Positions 1 to 4,682 of a stretch of 8,653 bases of DNA are shown here, piece by piece. The stretch covers positions 1 through 8,653 of the forward strand of contig JAISRI010000173.1 in the NCBI GenBank assembly GCA_031273735.1, given 5' to 3'. A program made the position numbers and the translations under genes. Origin of the DNA: Helicobacteraceae bacterium. Lineage in GTDB: Bacteria > Campylobacterota > Campylobacteria > Campylobacterales > SZUA-545. Every line of letters begins with the position of its first letter. Within the stretch, counting starts at the first letter, position 1. The notes beneath the pieces were generated by a model. The model searched no databases, had not been told where the DNA came from, and saw nothing but the letters and a program-made list of their open reading frames with translations.

Positions 1-201
1 ATCTACTATTATCTAAAACTGATCGTCTATATGTTTTTGCGAGATCCTTCCGACAATGACGGGACAATCTACTATCAAAATAGCGCTTTGGCGTTAAAGA
101 TCGTGCTTGGAATCGCGGCTGTTATGGTGATATTTTCATTCGCGTGGATCGAACCAGCCTTATCAACGCTTGGGCGACTTATGGAAAGCGCGGGCTATTA
201 A
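1..201 (+). CDS. nuoN: NADH-quinone oxidoreductase subunit N, C-terminal fragment (5' end outside window)
   Basis: The reading frame is open from base 1 and ends with TAA at 199-201, giving 66 residues. It begins IYYYLKLIVYMFLRDP, continues with a short polar stretch, then a hydrophobic helix (about residues 32-50, ALKIVLGIAAVMVIFSFAW) and ends GRLMESAGY. The YYYLK/R-hydrophobic-YMFL motif, followed by a loop, one last transmembrane helix and a short LGRLM-type tail, matches the C-terminus of NuoN as recalled from E. coli (YYYLRVAVSLYL and a similar tail). NuoN is an antiporter-like subunit in the membrane arm of complex I and takes part in proton pumping. It is normally the last gene of the nuo operon, which agrees with the non-coding gap that follows. 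NuoM or another Mrp-type antiporter subunit is the alternative, but the tail fits NuoN best. Only the fragment can be judged. Confidence 0.82.
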   Translation: MYYYLKLIVYMFLRDPSDNDGTIYYQNSALALKIVLGIAAVMVIFSFAWIEPALSTLGRLMESAGY

Positions 202-249
202 ATCAATTTAGGCTTGGAGACGCGAATCATTGCAACGCATTTGCCAAAG

Positions 250-286
250 TATAAATAAAGCCATAGTCGTAGCTTTATAAATAAAG
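250..286. repeat. 11-bp direct repeat with overlapping inverted repeat
   Basis: TATAAATAAAG occurs at 250-260 and again at 276-286, 26 bp apart. Within the same stretch ATAAAGC (255-261) and GCTTTAT (272-278) can pair as a 7-bp stem with a 10-base loop. No T-tract follows, so it is not a standard terminator. It could be a weak end-of-operon structure after nuoN, a protein-binding site or chance in AT-rich DNA. Confidence 0.35.
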
Positions 287-342
287 CGTTAGGGTTAGCG
301 CGGAGTTTGCTAAACGTGCAACGCAAAAACAAAGCGGCAAAA

Positions 343-476
343 ATGGCGAGCAAACCGATTATTTCAAAAGAAGAGCTTAATTGGTTATTTCAAGGCGCTT
401 TGCCGTATCTTTAGGGGAGGACGAAAAAAACGTTTTTAATCTGCTAACAAACGAAAAAATACAAATTAACGCCTAA
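343..476 (+). pseudogene. Possible small frameshifted ORF relic
   Basis: An ATG at 343 opens a 23-residue frame (begins MASKPIISKEELNWLFQG) that stops at 412-414. In another frame, overlapping this end, a coding-like tail (SLGEDEKNVFNLLTNEKIQ and a few more residues) runs to TAA at 474-476. Joined by a single frameshift near 390-410 they would make a protein of roughly 45 residues rich in charged helix-forming residues. I do not recognise a family, and there is no good Shine-Dalgarno sequence before the ATG. It may be a degraded gene end or simply random open frames. The case rests only on amino-acid composition. Confidence 0.22.
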
Positions 477-491
477 AATACGACTTTTGGC

Positions 492-497
492 TAGAAT
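492..497 (+). promoter_or_regulatory. Possible -10 element for hisD (TAGAAT)
   Basis: TAGAAT lies 22 bases upstream of the chosen hisD ATG and is the better of two candidates. The other is TAAAAT at 474-479. Neither has a recognisable -35 at 17 bp, which is not unusual for Campylobacterota sigma-70 promoters. This -10 would give a leader of about 15 bases starting close to the ribosome binding site. Confidence 0.28.
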
Positions 498-507
498 AGG
501 CGTTTTC

Positions 508-516
508 AAGGGGGAG
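508..516 (+). promoter_or_regulatory. Strong Shine-Dalgarno that fixes the hisD start
   Basis: AAGGGGGAG sits just before ATG at 520, with only TTT in between. An in-frame TTG at 487 would add 11 residues but has no comparable ribosome binding site, and this SD would then lie inside the coding sequence. Confidence 0.8.
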
Positions 517-519
517 TTT

Positions 520-1821
520 ATGCGGATTTTAGATACGTCAAGCGAAGATTTTAACGAGCGTTTTAACGCCTTATTAAACCGCGCAAATATGGATATGAAA
601 AATGCCGCGCAAGCGACGCAAGCGATAATCGACGAGATAAAGTCAGGCGGCGATTTGGCTTTACTTGATCATATCGCGCGCTTTGATCGCTGGAAACCAA
701 AAAGTATAGAGGAGATCGTCGTTTCTAGCGGCGCTTTTGATGAGGCGTGGGAACAAACGCCGCCTAATTTGCAAAGCGCGCTGAAAAGCGCCTTCGATCG
801 CGTTAGACGTTTTCACGAAAAGCAGGCGCAGGAAAGCTGGATTGACTTTAGTCCCGAAGGTTGGCTTGGGCAAAAGATTACGCCCGTCGATCGCGCGGGG
901 CTATATATTCCGGGCGGCAAAGCGGCGTATCCGAGTAGCCTTTTGATGAACGCGATTCCCGCGATTGTGGCGGGCGTAGGCGAGATTGTCGTTTGTTCTC
1001 CCGCGCCGGACAACGCGATCAATCCGCTGACGCTTGCGGCTGCGCATTTGTGCGGGATCAAACGGCTTTTCAAAATAGGCGGCGCAAGCGCGATCGCCGC
1101 TATGGCTTACGGAACGCAAAGTATCCCAAAAGTCGACGTGATAACCGGACCTGGAAATATCTTTGTCGCCGCCGCTAAAAAAGCGGTTTTCGGCGACGTT
1201 AATATCGATATGATCGCGGGTCCGAGCGAGATTGGCGTGATTGCCGATAGCGGCGCAGACGCGGAGATTATCTCGATCGACCTTTTGAGCCAAGCCGAAC
1301 ACGACGAGATGGCTTCTTGCGTTTTGATCACGCCCGATCGCGATCTAGCAGAGCGGACAAAAGCCGCCGCGATCGCGCAATTAAACGGGTTAAAACGCGC
1401 CGCGATCGCCAAAGAGTCGATCGAAAAACGCGGCGCGATTATCGTTACGAAAAGTTTAGACGAAGCGATCGATCTAATGAACCAAATAGCGCCCGAACAT
1501 CTGGAGATTTTAACCGCCAATCCGCGCGAGCTTTTGGATCGAATTAAACACGCGGGCGCGATCTTTTTAGGCAAATATACGCCCGAAGCGATCGGCGATT
1601 ACGTCGCGGGTCCCAATCACACGTTGCCCACAGGCGGCGCGGCGCGGTTTTTTAGCCCGCTTGGAGTCGAGAACTTTTTGAAAAAAAGCTCGATTATCGC
1701 TTTGAACAAAGAGGGTTTTAGCGATCTTGCCGCCGCGTGCGCCGATCTAGCAAACGCCGAAGGATTAACGGCGCACGCTTTAAGCGTTCAAAAAAGAGTT
1801 GAAAAACTTAAAAACGCATAA
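520..1821 (+). CDS. hisD: Histidinol dehydrogenase
   Basis: HisD is the cytoplasmic, Zn-dependent enzyme that oxidises L-histidinol to L-histidine in two NAD-dependent steps, the last reactions of histidine biosynthesis. From the ATG at 520 the protein has 433 residues, almost the same length as E. coli HisD. With this start the catalytic and metal positions fall where the family has them: Gln258 and His261 in LLSQAEHDE, Glu326-His327 in APEHLEI, Asp360 in AIGDYVAGP and His419 in GLTAHALS. The NAD-binding region shows the DVITGPGN motif near residue 206 and the IDMIAGPSE signature near 229. Nothing is truncated or missing. The gene stands apart from other his genes here. Its 3' end is 3 bases from the next ORF, implying a shared transcript. 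Identification is secure; the Campylobacterota-like N-terminus (MRILDTSSEDF) supports the organism guess. Confidence 0.97.
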   Translation: MRILDTSSEDFNERFNALLNRANMDMKNAAQATQAIIDEIKSGGDLALLDHIARFDRWKPKSIEEIVVSSGAFDEAWEQTPPNLQSALKSAFDRVRRFHEKQAQESWIDFSPEGWLGQKITPVDRAGLYIPGGKAAYPSSLLMNAIPAIVAGVGEIVVCSPAPDNAINPLTLAAAHLCGIKRLFKIGGASAIAAMAYGTQSIPKVDVITGPGNIFVAAAKKAVFGDVNIDMIAGPSEIGVIADSGADAEIISIDLLSQAEHDEMASCVLITPDRDLAERTKAAAIAQLNGLKRAAIAKESIEKRGAIIVTKSLDEAIDLMNQIAPEHLEILTANPRELLDRIKHAGAIFLGKYTPEAIGDYVAGPNHTLPTGGAARFFSPLGVENFLKKSSIIALNKEGFSDLAAACADLANAEGLTAHALSVQKRVEKLKNA

Positions 1822-1824
1822 AAT

Positions 1825-2397
1825 ATGAGCATAAACTCGACGGAACAAAAATGGCTATTGAAACGTCGCGCAAAGTTGGATTTATCGGAGTTACAGGAAA
1901 AGCCGCCGCTCGAGCCAAGAGAGAAACGATCGCTAGAAGAACAACCGCCGTCAGAACCCAAGCAAGAGCCGCCCTCTGAACGTAGCATATTGCGCGCTAT
2001 TATTTATGGATTGGCGCTTTTGCCGTTGCCGTTAGTAATAAACGACAAGATTTCAACGCCTCTTTTACCTTGCGCCGTTTTGTCAGGTATTCTTTTGCAT
2101 TTTTTTATAATGCGGGAGCGATCGGGATATGAAATGGCAGTTTTGGTAGGAGGATTAACAAGCGTATTTGGTTTTTTATTATTTGGCTTTTCCTATTCAT
2201 TTTCGTTGTTTACAGGCGCAATCGAAAGCGAATGGAGCGTGAGAAGCGTTCCAGACGCGATTTTTATGGGCATATTTTCCTTTGTGGCATTTTTTGCCTT
2301 TTTTGGAATAAGGACGGCGATATACGCTACGGTTGTAGCGGCGCTAATTAAATACTTTGGCGCTACGGATAAAAACGGCTTTGGACGCGCTAAATAA
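1825..2397 (+). CDS. Hypothetical multi-spanning membrane protein with a charged, proline-rich N-terminus
   Basis: This 190-residue product is not recognised. Residues 1-53 are hydrophilic and rich in Lys, Arg, Glu and Pro, including PP-E/K patches such as EKPPLEPREKR and EQPPSEPKQEPP. The rest is hydrophobic, with likely membrane segments at about 55-72, 78-96, 103-130 and 143-177 (the last could be two helices), and a short polar tail. Residues 131-142 (GAIESEWSVRSV) look like an outside or inside loop. The ATG lies 3 bases after the hisD stop, and I see no good Shine-Dalgarno sequence in the end of hisD (A-rich only), so translation is probably coupled to hisD. Its role in histidine metabolism, if any, is unknown, and the spacing may only reflect operon read-through. 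The basic N-terminus suggests a cytoplasmic tail by the positive-inside rule. Coding status is well supported by length, composition and position; function is not. Confidence 0.8.
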   Translation: MSINSTEQKWLLKRRAKLDLSELQEKPPLEPREKRSLEEQPPSEPKQEPPSERSILRAIIYGLALLPLPLVINDKISTPLLPCAVLSGILLHFFIMRERSGYEMAVLVGGLTSVFGFLLFGFSYSFSLFTGAIESEWSVRSVPDAIFMGIFSFVAFFAFFGIRTAIYATVVAALIKYFGATDKNGFGRAK

Positions 2398-2402
2398 TCC
2401 GC

Positions 2403-2420
2403 CGCGAAAAGCGCGTTTTT
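2403..2420 (+). terminator. Weak rho-independent-like terminator after the hisD unit
   Basis: CGCG, a 5-base loop AAAAG, then CGCG followed by TTTTT, six bases after the membrane-protein stop. The stem is only 4 bp, all G-C, so it is weak, but the position and T-tract fit the end of the + strand transcript. The hairpin would also form in RNA from the opposite strand, without a T-tract. Confidence 0.38.
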
Positions 2421-2448
2421 GCGTTTAATTTTATCTTAACATTATTCT

Positions 2449-3144
2449 TTAATATACTATTTCCCAATACGGTTCAAACGCGATCTCTTCAAATTTTGTT
2501 TTATGTATATCTAGATCTTTTCCTCCTATGTAAATTCCGTAGCTAGTCGTATCTTGAACGCTATTTATAAAATACCATTTTCCGCTATCGTCTTTTTTTC
2601 CTTTGCCCCATCTTCTTTTATTATATACCGTTCGTTTTGAATTAAACGCTTTTGATAATTCTATTATTATATCGTTTTGTATTTTTCCTATATCTTCCGC
2701 GATCGCTATTGTAACCAACGTATCGAATTGGCGCGATTTATTATACGTTTTGTCTTCGTTCCAAAAAGATAGATATATATCTGGCGATATGGTATTTTTT
2801 TCGCAAATAGTCCATAGTGGCGTCCATAATTCAAAGTGGGTAAATAATTTTTTGTCGTTCTCTTTTAGCGTCCATTTAATATGAGATTTTTTATCCCATC
2901 TTAATCTGCCCAATTTATGTTCTTTATAATACTGCGCCTGTTCGTTTTCCTTTATATATTCCAATACCCTAAGCCCCGTGTCTTTCTTATTTGGAGATAA
3001 TTCGATAATTTTGTTAAACAGCGGTTCAAATATGTTAAACCATTGTTGTTCTCGCCAAACTTCTTTTCCGCTATTATTTTCTCCAAAAATCATATAGAAA
3101 TGATATATTCGCTTATTCCAACTACTATTTTCTGGCAGTATCAT
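2449..3144 (-). CDS. AT-rich orphan gene, hypothetical protein
   Basis: A 231-residue protein that I do not recognise. It has no signal peptide or membrane segment, so it is probably cytoplasmic. It is rich in Trp, Tyr, Lys, Asn and Ile, with a Trp-rich N-terminal half (VWREQQWFNIFEPLFNKI at about 29-46; HFELWTPLWTICEKN at about 103-117), a basic patch KRRWGKGKKDD near 177-187 and an aromatic C-terminus (FEPYWEIVY). The start is supported by GAGGG eight bases upstream. The DNA is visibly AT-richer than its neighbours: by my count one line inside (2641-2700) has 15 G/C of 60, against 32 of 60 in a hisD line (1381-1440). Codons such as ATA, TAT and AAT are frequent. A broken gene end lies 16 bases upstream in the same orientation. 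Together these suggest horizontal acquisition. An immunity-, toxin- or restriction-associated role is conceivable, but no motif shows it. Confidence 0.78.
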   Translation of the reverse strand: MILPENSSWNKRIYHFYMIFGENNSGKEVWREQQWFNIFEPLFNKIIELSPNKKDTGLRVLEYIKENEQAQYYKEHKLGRLRWDKKSHIKWTLKENDKKLFTHFELWTPLWTICEKNTISPDIYLSFWNEDKTYNKSRQFDTLVTIAIAEDIGKIQNDIIIELSKAFNSKRTVYNKRRWGKGKKDDSGKWYFINSVQDTTSYGIYIGGKDLDIHKTKFEEIAFEPYWEIVY

Positions 3145-3151
3145 TAGAGCG

Positions 3152-3156
3152 CCCTC
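3152..3156 (-). promoter_or_regulatory. Ribosome binding site of the AT-rich orphan gene
   Basis: On the minus strand GAGGG precedes the ATG at 3144 by 7 bases. It lies in the 16-base gap after the stop of the upstream gene remnant, as expected for a former two-gene operon. Confidence 0.55.
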
Positions 3157-3160
3157 GTAT

Positions 3161-3312
3161 TTAGTATTTTTCCAATTTTGCTATTAAACGATCGAGCGTA
3201 TCGGTATCTTTTCTAACATATTCATACACGCATAATCCCGCCTTCGCGTTTATTTTACATCTTTCGCCGCGCCCAATCGCTCGAAGTTATCGTAGCGCTT
3301 TATCGCTATCAA
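3161..3312 (-). pseudogene. Frameshifted 3' remnant of a gene upstream of the AT-rich orphan
   Basis: On the minus strand one frame is open from 3286 to a TAA at 3163-3161. It contains a strongly protein-like tail (GERCKINAKAGLCVYEYV, then RKDTDTLDRLIAKLEKY). A second frame over 3312-3250 gives IAIKRYDNFERLG and then AAKDVK before a stop. One frameshift in the GGGCGCGGCG tract near 3265-3275 would join them into one sequence. No intact start or upstream body exists, because argG and its promoter begin here. The stop is 16 bases before the ATG of the orphan gene, the spacing of an operon partner. I read it as the decayed C-terminus of a gene whose remainder was lost. No family is recognised. 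A sequencing error could mimic one frameshift but would not supply the missing 5' part. Confidence 0.45.
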
Positions 3313-3338
3313 TCAAAAGCGCGGCTTTGACGTTTTTT

Positions 3339-3367
3339 TTGACTTTTGAGCCTTCTTTGTGTAAAAT
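3339..3367 (+). promoter_or_regulatory. Sigma-70 promoter of argG
   Basis: TTGACT (3339-3344) and TAAAAT (3362-3367) are separated by exactly 17 bp, each one mismatch from consensus. Transcription would begin near 3374, giving a leader of about 20 bases that contains AAGG (3384-3387), the ribosome binding site of argG. I see no ArgR-box-like palindrome here, so arginine repression cannot be read from this sequence. Confidence 0.68.
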
Positions 3368-3394
3368 CCGCGCAACTATATTTAAGGTTAAACG

Positions 3395-4612
3395 ATGCAA
3401 AAACCGATCAAAAAAGTGGCGCTCGCCTATTCTGGCGGGCTTGATACCTCCGTTATTCTTAAATGGCTTCAAACGCAATATCAATGCGAAGTCGTTACAT
3501 TTACGGCGGATTTGGGGCAGGGCGAAGAGCTTGAACCGGCGAGAAGCAAAGCGATCAAACTCGGCGTAAAGCCTGAAAATATCTTTATAGAGGACTTGCG
3601 CGAGGAGTTTGTCCGCGATTTCGTCTTTCCTATGTTTCGCGCCAACGCTCTCTACGAGGGCGAATATCTGCTTGGCACGTCGATCGCCCGCCCGCTTATC
3701 GCCAAAAAACAGATGGAGATTGCGGCGAAGGTAGGCGCGGACGCGGTGAGCCACGGCGCGACTGGCAAAGGCAACGATCAGGTGCGTTTTGAGCTTGGCT
3801 ACCTAAGTTTTAATCCCGACATCGCCATTATCGCCCCTTGGCGCGAATGGGATTTGAACTCTCGCGCCGCTTTACTGGATTTCGCGCAAAAACATAACAT
3901 TCCGATCGAGAAAAAGAATACGGAAGAAAGCCCGTATAGTATGGACGCGAATCTGTTACATATATCCTACGAAGGCAAAGGATTAGAAGATCCTTGGAAC
4001 GCGCCGGACGAGGATATGTGGCGCTTAACGGTTTCGCCTGAAAAAGCGCCCGATACGCCTGAAATTATCGAGATCGGCTTTGAAAGGGGCGACGCGGTTT
4101 CTGTAAACGGCAAAGCGCTTTCGCCCGCCGCGCTTCTTAAAACGCTAAATGAACTAGGCGGCAAACACGGAATCGGACGGTTGGATATTGTGGAAAACCG
4201 TTATGTGGGAATGAAATCAAGAGGTTGCTATGAAACGCCGGGCGGAACTATTTTGCTGAAAGCTCGCCGCGCTATAGAATCGATCGCGCTTGATCGCGGC
4301 GAGGCGCATACCAAAGACGAGTTAATGCCGCGTTACGCGGAGCTGATCTACAACGGCTATTGGTGGTCGAACGAACGCAAAATGTTGCAAGCGGCGATCG
4401 ATTCGACGCAAGAAAACGTTACGGGCGTCGCGAAATTAAAGCTATATAAAGGAAACGCGATCATTATCGGACGTAAAGCGCCGCGCTCTTTATTTAACGC
4501 CGCTTATTCCACCTTTGAAAAAGACGAGGTTTATAACCAAAAAGACGCGGCAGGTTTTATCCGCCTCAACGCCCTGCGTTTTATTATTGGCGGCAAAGCC
4601 AAAAAGTTATAA
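3395..4612 (+). CDS. argG: Argininosuccinate synthase
   Basis: ArgG joins citrulline and aspartate using ATP, giving argininosuccinate, AMP and pyrophosphate, the penultimate step of arginine synthesis, in the cytoplasm. The 405-residue length is typical of the short bacterial ArgG type. Residues 9-19 carry the ATP-pyrophosphatase P-loop (ALAYSGGLDTS); GTSIARPLIAKKQ (about 94-106) and HGATGKGNDQVRFE (about 120-133) are the family signatures for ATP, citrulline and aspartate binding. Further conserved stretches are SPYSMDANLLHISYEGKGLE and MKSRGCYETPGG. The ATG has AAGG seven bases upstream and its own promoter. There are no other arg genes in the window. It faces the RCC1 lipoprotein gene tail to tail, with 25 bases between the two stops. 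Everything looks intact. Confidence 0.98.
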   Translation: MQKPIKKVALAYSGGLDTSVILKWLQTQYQCEVVTFTADLGQGEELEPARSKAIKLGVKPENIFIEDLREEFVRDFVFPMFRANALYEGEYLLGTSIARPLIAKKQMEIAAKVGADAVSHGATGKGNDQVRFELGYLSFNPDIAIIAPWREWDLNSRAALLDFAQKHNIPIEKKNTEESPYSMDANLLHISYEGKGLEDPWNAPDEDMWRLTVSPEKAPDTPEIIEIGFERGDAVSVNGKALSPAALLKTLNELGGKHGIGRLDIVENRYVGMKSRGCYETPGGTILLKARRAIESIALDRGEAHTKDELMPRYAELIYNGYWWSNERKMLQAAIDSTQENVTGVAKLKLYKGNAIIIGRKAPRSLFNAAYSTFEKDEVYNQKDAAGFIRLNALRFIIGGKAKKL

Positions 4613-4614
4613 AG

Positions 4615-4682
4615 AGCGTTGCGGGCGCAAGTTTCGCCTAGCGGTAGTCGTCCCGCAAAGTTTCGTTTTGAAGCGTTGCGGG
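4615..4682. repeat. 11-bp direct repeat with inverted CCCGCAA between, at a convergent gene junction
   Basis: AGCGTTGCGGG occurs at 4615-4625 and 4672-4682, with CCCGCAA at 4652-4658 able to pair with TTGCGGG of either copy (7-bp stems, loops of 26 and 17 bases). It covers the gap after argG and the last codons of the 845-residue RCC1 gene. Two mutually exclusive hairpins are possible, but no good T-tract follows on either strand, so its role in stopping the converging transcripts is uncertain. Confidence 0.35.

Larger units (their letters stand above)
202..507. other. Intergenic stretch between nuoN and hisD
   Basis: About 320 bases separate the nuoN stop from the hisD start, with no convincing intact gene. 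The stretch holds an 11-bp direct repeat with an overlapping hairpin (250-286), a possible broken small ORF (343-476), A-rich sequence from about 420 to 480, and the probable hisD promoter and ribosome binding site. I see no tRNA cloverleaf and no classical hairpin plus T-tract terminator directly after nuoN. Confidence 0.6.

Noticed and set aside
487..519. Longer hisD from TTG at 487
   Set aside because: The strong AAGGGGGAG ribosome binding site sits just before ATG 520, and the resulting numbering places Asp360 and His419 exactly where the family has them.
1107..1574. Minus-strand open frame of 155 codons inside hisD
   Set aside because: It is a mirror of hisD coding DNA in a GC-rich region, without a ribosome binding site or plausible protein pattern.
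2449..3312. Insertion sequence or prophage remnant
   Set aside because: No transposase motif, terminal inverted repeats, target-site duplication or integrase was seen; only composition and gene decay suggest transfer.
3287..3754. Minus-strand open frame of 155 codons overlapping argG
   Set aside because: It lies mostly antisense to the conserved N-terminal part of argG and has shadow-type composition (Arg/Phe/Leu-rich). Only its last few codons touch the gene remnant at 3161-3312.
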